DNA of 64,000 nt from Aquibacillus rhizosphaerae (GCF_030282825.1 NZ_JASTZU010000036.1:112440-176439); one strand, 5' to 3'; counted from the first letter of the stretch, positions 33,246 through 42,262 are shown. Notes: generated by a model from the sequence alone, not told the origin. Program-made: numbers and translations.

Positions 33246-33569
33246 ATGACAGATGGTCCTTCTTATAAGGAAAGAAAAGTGATCACGATTGGTGTGGTTA
33301 GTGAACTTACAGGACTTACTGAAAGACAAATTAGATATTATGAAGAAAGAAAACTTATCTTTCCTGAAAGATCTCCAAAGGGAAATCGAAAGTATTCTTT
33401 CGCTGATGTTGAACAATTAATTGAAATAGCAAATAAAAGGGAAGAAGGAGTTCAGACTTTTGAGATAAGACAGGAGATGCTCAAGTCAAAAAGAGCAGAA
33501 GACAGGAAGTTCCGTAAAGAGCTATTACGAGGAGAAATTAATGCAAGGTTTGGGATTCAAAAGGATTAA
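33246..33569 (+). CDS. tnrA: MerR-family global nitrogen regulator TnrA
   Basis: The 107-residue protein has the MerR winged helix VITIGVVSELTGLTERQIRYYEERKLI and PERSPKGNRKYSFADVEQL, then a short C-terminal region ending LRGEINARFGIQKD. That ending aligns with the TnrA tail that binds glutamine synthetase rather than with the longer GlnR tail. TnrA activates nitrogen-scavenging genes when glutamine is limiting. Start ATG 33246 follows GGCGGTG; an upstream in-frame ATG at 33210 lacks an RBS. Boxes for it occur in front of this gene, the ABC importer and pucA. Confidence 0.9.
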   Translation: MTDGPSYKERKVITIGVVSELTGLTERQIRYYEERKLIFPERSPKGNRKYSFADVEQLIEIANKREEGVQTFEIRQEMLKSKRAEDRKFRKELLRGEINARFGIQKD

Positions 33570-33776
33570 TGCATGATGATAAACAAGTTTAGAAAAAACA
33601 GATGTGGTAAAGTATAAATTCACCGAATATTCTAAAGAAGAGAGCCTTTCGAAAAGAGGATTGGTTGCATTATGTTTTTGGCGAAATATGTACCCGAAGA
33701 GCATTGATGTGGTATTGTGTCTACTGCCTGCTCTCCTTCAGAAAAGGACTGAATTTATGAGAATGAGGTGAGACTT

Positions 33777-35444
33777 GTGGGTTTAACTGTGAGTGACATT
33801 GTTCATTTACCTGTAATGAACACTTCCAAAGTCAAAACCGGAATGGAATTATTGAAAGAAAAAAAGGTGGAGTGGGTATCAGTAATTGAAACACCTGTTG
33901 AAAATTTCGTTCGAAAAAATGAATTTGTATTGAGTACCGGGGTTGGATGTGAAAAAGATTCTACTATATTCGAAAATTTTGTAAAGGATATAATCAAATC
34001 GGGAGCTACTGTGTTAGCTATAGCAACTGGTCGTTTTATTTTTGATATACCAGATCGAGTATTGCAATTAGCTCGTAATGAAGAATTAATTATCGTAGAT
34101 ATACCATGGGAAGTAAGATTTGCTGATATTTTGCAAAGCGTCATGCGAAAAATTACAGACGAAAGACAAACAGAAAGAAAACAGGCAGAACGGGTGAGAC
34201 AACAATTAATTGACTGTGTCTTACTTGATAAAGGTCTAGAGGAAATTGCACATACCTTATACAAAAATATCAAAATCCCTTTGGCAATAACTGATAGTCA
34301 TAGAGCAATTCGTACTTCTCAACATTTTAATAAGACAATTCTACATGCTTATGAAGGAGAAGGGAATAAACTTCAAAATGCTTCTGCAACAGATATTCAA
34401 TTCAGTGAACATCCACTATATTATCATATTAATGAATATGAATTTGAAAAGGATGCTTTCTTTCAACTCCACATACTAAATAACCACAAGACGCAAGGTT
34501 TTTTATTGTTTCAACCTAAGGAAAAAAAACAATTATCATGGTTTGTAATGAATGTTTTAGAGCATGCATTAACAGCGTGTGCACTTTTTTTCGTTAAAGA
34601 AAATGCAATTGAATTAACCGAAATTCGTTTAAAAGATAACTTTGTATTAAACCTAGCTAAACAAGAAACAAAGATTGATGATCAATTATTTTCTAAAGCT
34701 AACTTACTTGGTTATGATTTAAGTAAATCGTATATTTGCATGGTAGGAGATATTAGGTATAAAGAGGCTATCGAAACGAACGAAAATGATAACCCTAAAA
34801 GCTCTTCTTTGCAAAGTATGAATTACTATATTCAAAAGGAAATAACGTATGCTGGTAAACTTTTTGAACGAATTACAATGACTACGTTTGATGAGGATCA
34901 AGTTATCATCTATTTAGAAACGGGTACCGCCCCATATATAGAAACGGTCAACCAGTTTTTGGATACAATAGAGAGAAGATTAAGCGAATTATTATCAGGT
35001 ATGGAATTATCTTGGGGAATAGGAACAGATAAGAACAATAACCTTGCTTTTTATGAAGGCTACCAGGAAGCGAAGACATCTTTAGATATTGGAATTCAAC
35101 AGCATGGAAGCGGACAAAGAACTTTCTTTAATGACACGAAAATAAATAGATTATTAATGAACATTTCAAAAGAAAGTGAAATTTCAGAAATTGTTAAAGA
35201 AACAATCCAACCTTTAATTGATTACGATAAGAAAAGACAAACCGATCTTATTCATACTTTTATCGTATATAACCAATATAAGGGTAATGTAAGTCAAACA
35301 GCGAGAGAGCTTAATCTGCATAGGCAATCACTTCTACACAGATTAAGAAACATTGAATCTTTAACAGGGCTTTTACTAGTAGAGTCAGATGATTTTTTTT
35401 TACTAGAATTAAGCATCCGGTTATGGATGTTACAGAAATTATAA
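33777..35444 (+). CDS. PucR-type regulator of the adjacent ectoine operon
   Basis: The ~555-residue protein has a PucR N-terminal domain (GLTVSDIVHLPVMN, FVLSTGVGCEKDS, ELIIVDIPWEVRFADI), a GGDEF-like central part with GIGTDKNNNLAFYEGYQEA, and a C-terminal helix-turn-helix QTARELNLHRQSLLHRLRNIE. Several GTG codons can start it; 33777 has the best spacing from GAGGTGAG. It lies 357 bases upstream of doeA on the same strand and is separated by a terminator, so it is probably its regulator. Known proteobacterial ectoine-use operons instead use EnuR or AsnC-type regulators. Confidence 0.8.
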   Translation: MGLTVSDIVHLPVMNTSKVKTGMELLKEKKVEWVSVIETPVENFVRKNEFVLSTGVGCEKDSTIFENFVKDIIKSGATVLAIATGRFIFDIPDRVLQLARNEELIIVDIPWEVRFADILQSVMRKITDERQTERKQAERVRQQLIDCVLLDKGLEEIAHTLYKNIKIPLAITDSHRAIRTSQHFNKTILHAYEGEGNKLQNASATDIQFSEHPLYYHINEYEFEKDAFFQLHILNNHKTQGFLLFQPKEKKQLSWFVMNVLEHALTACALFFVKENAIELTEIRLKDNFVLNLAKQETKIDDQLFSKANLLGYDLSKSYICMVGDIRYKEAIETNENDNPKSSSLQSMNYYIQKEITYAGKLFERITMTTFDEDQVIIYLETGTAPYIETVNQFLDTIERRLSELLSGMELSWGIGTDKNNNLAFYEGYQEAKTSLDIGIQQHGSGQRTFFNDTKINRLLMNISKESEISEIVKETIQPLIDYDKKRQTDLIHTFIVYNQYKGNVSQTARELNLHRQSLLHRLRNIESLTGLLLVESDDFFLLELSIRLWMLQKL

Positions 35445-35456
35445 TAGATTACTTGT

Positions 35457-35486
35457 CCCCAAACACTTGTGTTGAGGGGCTTTTAT
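35457..35486 (+). terminator. Terminator after the PucR-type gene
   Basis: CCCCAAACAC pairs imperfectly with GTGTTGAGGGG and is followed by CTTTTATTTT. Confidence 0.55.
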
Positions 35487-35801
35487 TTTGTCAAAATGAC
35501 ATTTTATAAAGAAGACAGGTTCTAATAAACAGTTTATTCATCGTTTCAAAAGGGAACCGGTTTTATAAGAAGATAATAACCTAAAATAAAGAAAACAAAA
35601 GTATAGTGAAGTAAATTAAGAGTTTAGTAACTTAAATAAGCCTATACAATCAAATGAAGCGTAATATCATTGTAAATGTTGTATAAGTAAATAAAAATAA
35701 CTTCATACAGTTTGAACATTACGAAAAAGCATCTATTTTAATATGATGAAAGTAAGAAATAACTGATTATTCAGTCGATAGTGAGGAAAGGGGGGAACAC
35801 A
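35487..35801 (+). promoter_or_regulatory. Control region of the ectoine operon
   Basis: The gap has no open frame. It contains a perfect 15-bp palindrome AATAAACAGTTTATT (35524-35538), an AACCGGTT palindrome (35555-35562) and a weak promoter-like pair (TTGAAC 35712-35717, TATTTT 35734-35739). The palindromes are candidates for the PucR-type operator, but such AT-rich dyads also arise by chance. Confidence 0.3.
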
Positions 35802-37010
35802 ATGCTTCCGTTTGATATTGTTGAATATCAAAACCGTTTGAGTAAGACGAAGCAGAGGATGGCAGAAAGTGGTATTGAAGTATTACTTATTACGGATCCT
35901 GCCAATATGAATTATTTAACTGGGTATGATGCATGGTCCTTTTACGTTCATCAAATGTTAATTGTTATCATTGATGAACCACAACCTATATGGGTAGGCC
36001 GTTACCAAGATGCAAATGGAGCAAAAGCTACCACGTGGATTTATGATGATAACGTAATTGCTTACCCGGATTATTATGTTCAATCCTCCATCTATCATCC
36101 AATGGACTTTGTTGCAGAAATACTAAAACAAATCGGGCATGGTAATAGATACACTGGCGTAGAAATGGATAATTACTACTTTTCTGCAAAAGCATATGAA
36201 CGCTTAACGAGAAATCTTCCAAATGCAAAATTTAAAGATGGAGGTTTACTAGTTAACTATGTTCGAATCATTAAGTCTAATCAGGAACTTGAGTACATGG
36301 AAAGAGCAGCAGAAATCGCAGATAAAGCCATGTACGAAGGTGCGAACAGTATTCGTTCAGGAATAAGAGAATGTGATGTAGCAGCAAATATCTATTATCA
36401 TATGGTCAGTGGAACAGAAAAGTATGGAGGAGATTATCCGGCAATAGTGCCTTTATTGCCTGCAGGTGAAAACACAGGTGCTCCCCATCTTACTTGGTCT
36501 GATCGTAAGTTTAAAGAAGGTGAGTCAGTAATTATTGAATTGGCTGGGTGTTATAAGCGGTATCATGTACCTTTAGCACGGACAGTTTCAATTGGTAAGC
36601 CATCTGACCAATTACAAAAAATAAAGCCCGTCGTTATCGAAGGATTAAATGAAGTGTTAGATGGTGTAAAACCAGGGATGACATGTGGAGATGTAGAGAA
36701 CATTTGGAGAAGTAGTCTGAAAAAACATGGCATTGAAAAAGAAGCAAGATTAGGTTATTCTGTTGGGCTTAACTATCCTCCTGATTGGGGAGAGCATACA
36801 GCTAGTATTCGAATGGGAGACTCTACGGTATTACAACCAAATATGACTTTCCATCTAATACCGGCATTATGGTTTGATGATTATGGAATTGAAATTAGTG
36901 AAACCTTTAGAGTGACTGAAAGTGGATGTTTAACATTTTCAAATTACCCAAGGGATTTGATTATACAAGAACCATTTGATATGAACCGCCAAGGTGGAAG
37001 AATAAGCTAA
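35802..37010 (+). CDS. doeA: Ectoine hydrolase (M24-fold, DoeA/EutD family)
   Basis: The 402-residue protein has a creatinase-type N-domain and a pita-bread M24 domain. Recognised DoeA blocks are LTGYDAWSFYVHQ, GRYQDANGAKATTW, VEMDNYYFSAKA and NYPPDWGEHTASIR. The aminopeptidase metal ligands are missing: the usual D-x10-D pair is replaced by IELAGCYKRYHVPLART, and the EPG motif by HLIPALW. That is as in the ectoine hydrolases, which work without a metal. DoeA opens the ectoine ring to N-acetyl-2,4-diaminobutyrate. Start ATG 35802 follows AGGAAAGGGGGG. First gene of a five-gene operon. Confidence 0.83.
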   Translation: MLPFDIVEYQNRLSKTKQRMAESGIEVLLITDPANMNYLTGYDAWSFYVHQMLIVIIDEPQPIWVGRYQDANGAKATTWIYDDNVIAYPDYYVQSSIYHPMDFVAEILKQIGHGNRYTGVEMDNYYFSAKAYERLTRNLPNAKFKDGGLLVNYVRIIKSNQELEYMERAAEIADKAMYEGANSIRSGIRECDVAANIYYHMVSGTEKYGGDYPAIVPLLPAGENTGAPHLTWSDRKFKEGESVIIELAGCYKRYHVPLARTVSIGKPSDQLQKIKPVVIEGLNEVLDGVKPGMTCGDVENIWRSSLKKHGIEKEARLGYSVGLNYPPDWGEHTASIRMGDSTVLQPNMTFHLIPALWFDDYGIEISETFRVTESGCLTFSNYPRDLIIQEPFDMNRQGGRIS

Positions 37011-37055
37011 AGCGGAATCAGTGCCATTTTTATTAAACAATGAGGAGGAATAACA

Positions 37056-38255
37056 ATGAGAGACGCAAAAATTTCTACTCGTGCAATCTGGGCAGGAGAA
37101 AAAGAATCGCTAGCTTTTGGGGCTACGCAGGTTCCTGTAGTACACAGTGTATCCTTTGGTTACGATGATATGGATGAATGGTATGATGTTGCAGTTGGTA
37201 AGAAAAAGGGACATATTTACGGACGTAATACCAATCCGACTGTTGAAGCCTTTGAAGGGAAAATCAGAGATTTAGAAGGTGCAGAAGCCGCAACGAGTTT
37301 CTCAACAGGTATGGCTGCAATAAGTAATACGTTAGGAACATTGCTTTATCCAGGTGACCGTGTGGTTTCTATTAAAGATACGTATGGTGGAACAAATAAA
37401 ATCTTCACGGAGTTCTTACCAAAACAAAATATTGATGTAGTACTTTGTGATACAGGGGATCATGAGGAAATTGAAAGAGAAGTTGCCAAAGGATGTAAAG
37501 TTCTTTATCTAGAAACACCAACGAACCCCACCGTTAAAATTACTGACATTGAAAGAGTAGCAAAAGCTGGTAAGAAAGCAGGAGCTATTGTGATTGTGGA
37601 TAATACATTTGCGACACCAATTAACCAACAGCCACTAGAATTGGGTGCAGATTTAGTCATTCATAGTGCGACAAAATTTCTAGGTGGCCATGCAGATGCC
37701 TTAGGTGGTTCTGTTTGTGGATCCAAAGATTTAGTTGATTCCATTTACCATTACCGTGAAATTAATGGAGCTACATTAGACCCGATGTCCGCATATCTGT
37801 TGCTAAGAGGGATGAAAACATTAAAGCTTCGCATTGATAAGCAATGTGAAAATGCAATGGCTATCGCCAAGTATTTGCAAACAGTCGACCTAGTAGAATC
37901 AGTATTCTATCCTGGTTTAGAAGACCATCCCGGCCATGAAATTGCTAAAAAGCAAATGAACGACTTTGGTGGGATGTTAAGTTTTGCGGTAAAAGGGGGA
38001 GTTGACACATTACGTCACTTTTTACCTCATCTAAAATTTGCTAACAAAGCAGCAAATCTAGGTTCTGTAGAGACGGTAGTTGGACCATCAAGAACAACGA
38101 GTCATGTAGAATGTACACCAGAAGAGCGAGCTGCTATGGGGATACCAGAAGGGCTTATCCGCTATTCTGCAGGAATTGAAGACGTTGATGACTTAATACA
38201 GGATTTAGAGCAAGCATTTCAAAAAATTCCTGCTAATATATTTGTAAATAGTTAA
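37056..38255 (+). CDS. Cys/Met-metabolism PLP enzyme (cystathionine gamma-synthase/lyase family)
   Basis: A 399-residue fold-type I PLP enzyme with the Schiff-base Lys207 in VIHSATKFLGGHADALGG, the YGRNTNPTVEAFE motif, FSTGMAAIS and ETPTNPT. Homologs catalyse gamma-replacement, gamma-elimination or beta-elimination on homoserine esters, cystathionine or methionine. Here it follows doeA by 45 bases and lacks sulfur-metabolism neighbours, suggesting action on diaminobutyrate, homoserine or a derivative. It stands where known ectoine pathways have a diaminobutyrate aminotransferase. Its real reaction is unproven. Confidence 0.8.
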   Translation: MRDAKISTRAIWAGEKESLAFGATQVPVVHSVSFGYDDMDEWYDVAVGKKKGHIYGRNTNPTVEAFEGKIRDLEGAEAATSFSTGMAAISNTLGTLLYPGDRVVSIKDTYGGTNKIFTEFLPKQNIDVVLCDTGDHEEIEREVAKGCKVLYLETPTNPTVKITDIERVAKAGKKAGAIVIVDNTFATPINQQPLELGADLVIHSATKFLGGHADALGGSVCGSKDLVDSIYHYREINGATLDPMSAYLLLRGMKTLKLRIDKQCENAMAIAKYLQTVDLVESVFYPGLEDHPGHEIAKKQMNDFGGMLSFAVKGGVDTLRHFLPHLKFANKAANLGSVETVVGPSRTTSHVECTPEERAAMGIPEGLIRYSAGIEDVDDLIQDLEQAFQKIPANIFVNS

Positions 38256-38270
38256 AAGGGGGATGCTCCT

Positions 38271-39494
38271 TTGCATAATGAAAGTATAAGTACAATAAAA
38301 CGTTCTAGTAAAATTGCACCGTTAGTTATTGATTGGCGCCGCCATTTCCACCGTTATCCGGAGCTCAGTTTTAAAGAAGAGAAAACAAGTAAATACATTC
38401 TGGATGCTTTGGAATCAATGGGAATATACGATATACAAACTGGTATAGCAGGCCACGGCATTGTGGCGACGATATCTTCAGGAAATGGCCCAATCATTGG
38501 TTTAAGAGCAGATATGGATGCATTACCAATTATGGAAAACACCGGTGCTAGTTTTGCATCAAAGCATAACGGAATAATGCATGCTTGTGGACATGATGCT
38601 CATATGGCTATGTTGTTAGGTGCAGCAAAACTATTAGTGGAAGATTTTAAGAATGGTAAGTTGAAAGGAACAGTAAAATTGATATTTCAACCTGCTGAAG
38701 AAGACTCGGATGAACATGGCTTAACGGGAGCTCCATATTTTTTAAAATCAGGTATTATAAATGACTTAGATGCAGCTATTGCATTGCATGTTTGTCCATG
38801 GAGATATGCAGGAGAATTACAGGTGAACAAAGGACCGAGTATGGCCAATATTGACAATTTTTCCCTTGCGATTAAAGGAGTAGGAGGACATGGTGGATAC
38901 CCTCACCAAAGCTATGATCCAATTTGGATGTCAAGTTTCGTATTACAAGGCCTTTACGGATTAATTAGTAGAAAAATAAATCCATTAGATGTAGGTACAT
39001 TGAGTGTAGGCGAAATTAAGGGCGGTACGACATCAAATGTAATACCTGAAACAGTGCAGATAAAAGGGACGCTCCGCTCTTACACGGACCAGATTCGCTC
39101 ACAATTGATAAAAGAATTAGAAGCGATTGCAAAACTAGTAGAGCCATTAGGTGGTCAATACCAACTAGATATTGAACATGGAGAACCGGCACTTCAAAAT
39201 CATCCGGAGATTACTGACCTTTTCATAAGCACAGCTAAATCAATTTATCCATCCATGGAAATTTATGAACAACCGTTTGGAATGGGTGGTGAGGATTTTG
39301 GTCATATAACTAAGGAAATTCCGGGTGCTATGTTTTTCTTAGGTTGTGGAAAAGAAAATGATGAAACAAGACATTTGCACAATTCTGATTTCATGATAAA
39401 TGAAGAGGCACTACCAATTGGAGTAACCCTTCTAACTGAATGTACACACCGTATGTTGAATGGTAGTGATTACTTTGGAGGTGAACAAAGTTGA
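38271..39494 (+). CDS. M20D amidohydrolase, candidate N-acetyl-diaminobutyrate deacetylase
   Basis: The 407-residue M20D metallopeptidase-fold protein (hippurate hydrolase / N-acetyldiaminopimelate deacetylase group) has RRHFHRYPELSF, the RADMDALPI block, HACGHDAHMAML, FQPAEEDS and a C-terminal GGEDFGH. TTG start after AAAGGGGGATG, 15 bases after the PLP gene. The product of DoeA needs deacetylation, normally by DoeB, a different (AstE/aspartoacylase-like) family. None is here, so this enzyme is the likely substitute. That function is inferred from operon position. Confidence 0.82.
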   Translation: MHNESISTIKRSSKIAPLVIDWRRHFHRYPELSFKEEKTSKYILDALESMGIYDIQTGIAGHGIVATISSGNGPIIGLRADMDALPIMENTGASFASKHNGIMHACGHDAHMAMLLGAAKLLVEDFKNGKLKGTVKLIFQPAEEDSDEHGLTGAPYFLKSGIINDLDAAIALHVCPWRYAGELQVNKGPSMANIDNFSLAIKGVGGHGGYPHQSYDPIWMSSFVLQGLYGLISRKINPLDVGTLSVGEIKGGTTSNVIPETVQIKGTLRSYTDQIRSQLIKELEAIAKLVEPLGGQYQLDIEHGEPALQNHPEITDLFISTAKSIYPSMEIYEQPFGMGGEDFGHITKEIPGAMFFLGCGKENDETRHLHNSDFMINEEALPIGVTLLTECTHRMLNGSDYFGGEQS

Positions 39495-40555
39495 CTACGA
39501 AAATAGCGTTTATAGGGTTCGGTGGCGTCGGTCAGTCACTAGCTGAATTATTACAAAGAAAAAAGGAACAATTGAAAAATTCATATGAATTGGAACCAGT
39601 GGTAGTAGCAGTTACAGATGTTATGAAAGGATCCATCTATCATTCCGAGGGTTTAGATATATCAAAGCTGCTTGAGGTTGTGAAGGAAACAGGGAATGTA
39701 GAAGACTATCCTCAAGAACCTGGCATGGTAAAGGGATGGGATAGTTTTACCACCATTGCTAACTCTAATGCTGATGTGATTGTGGAAGTAACTTATACAG
39801 ATGTAGAGACAGGTCAACCTGCCATCGATCACATACGTACAGCATTTAAATATAAGAAAAGTGTTGTCACAACGAATAAGGGTCCAGTTGCGCTGGCGTA
39901 TAATGAGCTAAATGAATTAGCTAAAGAAAATGGTGTTTATTGGGGATTCGAAGGCACAGTGATGAGTGGTACTCCGGCATTAAGAATGCCAGTTACTACA
40001 CTTGCTGGAAATGAAATTAAGGAAATAAAAGGAATCTTAAATGGCACAACAAATTATATTTTAACAGAGATGGAGAAAGGGAAGACCTATCAAGAAGCAT
40101 TAGAAAAAGCTAAAAGTCTTGGGTATGCCGAAGCGGATCCAACGAGTGATGTGGAAGGGTACGATGCAAGATACAAAACCGCGATTCTTTCAAACTACCT
40201 AATGGGTGTGCCTATTGATGCACATGATATTTACTGTAAAGGTATTTCTGACATGACAATGGATACAGTCAAGGAAGCTTCAGCGAATAATAAAAAGTGG
40301 AAGCTGCTATCAAGAATTACGAAAGAAAACGATGGAACGGTAACAGCATCTGTTAAACCAGAGCTTATAGATAATGATGATCCACTAGCAGGGGTATCTG
40401 GTGCCACCAATGCAATCTTGTATGAATGTGACTTATCAGGTCCCATCTTATTAACAGGAGCAGGAGCAGGTCTAGTGGAAACAGGTTACTCCTTATTAAT
40501 AGATATTATTCACTTTCACAGGCAAAACGCCCTAACGAAAATAGGAGGAGGGTGA
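39491..40555 (+). CDS. Homoserine dehydrogenase without ACT domain
   Basis: 354 residues. Rossmann start KIAFIGFGGVGQSLAELL, catalytic domain motifs NKGPVALAY, GTVMSGTPALR, GILNGTTNYILTEM and SLGYAEADPTSDVEGYDA. The C-terminal ACT domain used for threonine feedback in biosynthetic enzymes is absent, fitting a catabolic role. The enzyme interconverts homoserine and aspartate semialdehyde. Start TTG 39491 overlaps the previous stop as TTGA. In an ectoine operon it links to the aspartate-semialdehyde pool. Confidence 0.85.
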   Translation: MTTKIAFIGFGGVGQSLAELLQRKKEQLKNSYELEPVVVAVTDVMKGSIYHSEGLDISKLLEVVKETGNVEDYPQEPGMVKGWDSFTTIANSNADVIVEVTYTDVETGQPAIDHIRTAFKYKKSVVTTNKGPVALAYNELNELAKENGVYWGFEGTVMSGTPALRMPVTTLAGNEIKEIKGILNGTTNYILTEMEKGKTYQEALEKAKSLGYAEADPTSDVEGYDARYKTAILSNYLMGVPIDAHDIYCKGISDMTMDTVKEASANNKKWKLLSRITKENDGTVTASVKPELIDNDDPLAGVSGATNAILYECDLSGPILLTGAGAGLVETGYSLLIDIIHFHRQNALTKIGGG

Positions 40556-40559
40556 TCAA

Positions 40560-42005
40560 ATGCAACTTCAAGTGAAAAATGAAAAAATGTTATTAGCAGG
40601 TCAATGGATAGACGCGGAAAGATCATTTAATGTTTATAATCCGCAAAATAATCAAGTAATAGCCAGAGTGCCTAGGGCTTCAAAAAGTGACATGTTGCTA
40701 GCCATCGAAAAAGCAAATCAAGCTTATCAACTATCACATTCATGGCCAACACATGAAAGAATGAGTGTGTTGAATAAAGCAGCAGACTATGTAGAACAGA
40801 ATAGTGAACTTTACGCAGAAACAATTGCGTTAGAAGGAAGTAAAACAATAAATGAAGCTAGAGGTGAGGTAACACGCACGATCCAAACCATACGGATTAG
40901 CGCAGAAGAGGCAAGAAGAATTAACGGTCAAACAATCAATTTTGACCAGAATGAAGGAAGCGAAAATCGAGTTGGGTACAGTTACAGGTTCCCTATAGGT
41001 GTAGTTGGTGCAATCACTCCTTTTAATGATCCATTAAATTTAGTTGCGCATAAAGTAGGCCCGGCAATAGCGGCAGGTAATGCGGTCGTTGTTAAACCAG
41101 CATCCGTGACGCCATTAAGTGCTCTGTTATTGGCAAAAGCATTTGTCGAAGCCGGATTACCTGCAGGCATACTTTCTGTTATTACTGGTTCAGGTAAGGA
41201 AATTGGTGAAGCGTTAACTACTAATCCTTTAGTGAAAATGATCTCCTTTACTGGTGGTGTAAAAGCGGGAGAAAGAATTGCGCATCAAGCAGGTATCAAG
41301 AGAGTTAATATGGAACTAGGATCAAATTCACCTGTTATTGTTTTAAATGATGCTGATTTTCATGATGCAGTAAGTTCTTGTGTATCGGGTGCTTTTGGTG
41401 CAGTAGGTCAAAATTGTATTGGTGTTCAAAGAATCTATGTTGAGAAGGATATTTATGAGTCTTTCTTAGAAGCCTTTAAAGAGCGTACAAAAGACTTACA
41501 AGTGGGCGATAAGTTAAATGAACTAACAGATATGGGTCCACTTATTAATGAACAGGAAGCTAAACGGGTAGAAGAATGGGTGAATGAAGCTTTATATGAT
41601 GGCGCAACGTTAGAATTTGGAGGTCAACGAAAGGGTGCATTTTACGACCCAACCATTTTAACTAATGTACCGAAATCGGCAAAAATTGCAAAAGAAGAGA
41701 TTTTTGGCCCAGTAGTATTAATTTATCCAGTTGATAATGTGTATGATGCTGTTGAAAAATCAAATGATGTAGATTACGGACTTCAGGCTGGAATTTTCAC
41801 TTCTGACATTAATAAGGCATATTTCTCCATACAGCATTTGCATGTAGGTGGTGTCATGGTAAATGATAGCAGTGATTATCGAATAGACGCTATGCCATTC
41901 GGTGGTGTGAAGAATTCCGGATTAGGCAGAGAAGGAGTACGGTCCACTATAGATGCTATGACTGAAGAAAAGGTCGTTAGTTTTCGTTTACAACAAATAA
42001 TGTAA
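40560..42005 (+). CDS. NAD(P)-dependent aldehyde dehydrogenase, candidate aspartate-semialdehyde oxidase
   Basis: 481 residues. The catalytic Cys286 is in GQNCIGVQ, Glu252 in MELGSNSP, the oxyanion Asn156 in TPFND, and the FTGGVKAGERIA cofactor loop is present. It is in the DoeC-like/GapN-lactaldehyde dehydrogenase branch by overall look. It starts four bases after the homoserine dehydrogenase stop. In DoeC pathways this enzyme oxidises aspartate semialdehyde to aspartate; I infer the same here. A terminator follows, closing the operon. Confidence 0.82.
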   Translation: MQLQVKNEKMLLAGQWIDAERSFNVYNPQNNQVIARVPRASKSDMLLAIEKANQAYQLSHSWPTHERMSVLNKAADYVEQNSELYAETIALEGSKTINEARGEVTRTIQTIRISAEEARRINGQTINFDQNEGSENRVGYSYRFPIGVVGAITPFNDPLNLVAHKVGPAIAAGNAVVVKPASVTPLSALLLAKAFVEAGLPAGILSVITGSGKEIGEALTTNPLVKMISFTGGVKAGERIAHQAGIKRVNMELGSNSPVIVLNDADFHDAVSSCVSGAFGAVGQNCIGVQRIYVEKDIYESFLEAFKERTKDLQVGDKLNELTDMGPLINEQEAKRVEEWVNEALYDGATLEFGGQRKGAFYDPTILTNVPKSAKIAKEEIFGPVVLIYPVDNVYDAVEKSNDVDYGLQAGIFTSDINKAYFSIQHLHVGGVMVNDSSDYRIDAMPFGGVKNSGLGREGVRSTIDAMTEEKVVSFRLQQIM

Positions 42006-42019
42006 AAATAAAAAGAACA

Positions 42020-42057
42020 AGAAAAAGAAGCCTAATGCAATTTTGGCTTCTTTTTCT
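42020..42057. terminator. Bidirectional terminator, doe operon / FbpA-like gene
   Basis: A 13-bp stem AGAAAAAGAAGCC / GGCTTCTTTTTCT around a 12-base loop. The 3' codons of the convergent FbpA-like gene lie inside it. Confidence 0.85.
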
Positions 42058-42262
42058 GTGTAACTTGAATTGTCTTTGTGAATTTTAAAGAATTATGCGT
42101 GTTTTTTTCGGTAGTGATAAGAAATTCATCATACTCATTAATAATTTCGGAGATAGTTTTATTATGTATATTAGGATCGTTTGGAAGTATGAGGCCGTCA
42201 TTTTCTAGAGCTTTTATCAATAACTCTTTTTGCTTTTGTACAGCTTCTCTTAAAAAGGTCAT
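42032..42262 (-). CDS. FbpA-like small protein, paralog 2
   Basis: The 76-residue protein starts at ATG 42262 after AGGAGGAATAAAAGC. MTFLREAVQKQKELLIKALE and NKTISEIINEYDEFL fit the FbpA pattern shown by the paralogs at 32864 and 42934. A ~25-residue C-terminal tail, ending KKKPKLH, extends beyond them and is partly encoded by the terminator hairpin. It is convergent with the aldehyde dehydrogenase gene. Confidence 0.6.
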   Translation of the reverse strand: MTFLREAVQKQKELLIKALENDGLILPNDPNIHNKTISEIINEYDEFLITTEKNTHNSLKFTKTIQVTQKKKPKLH

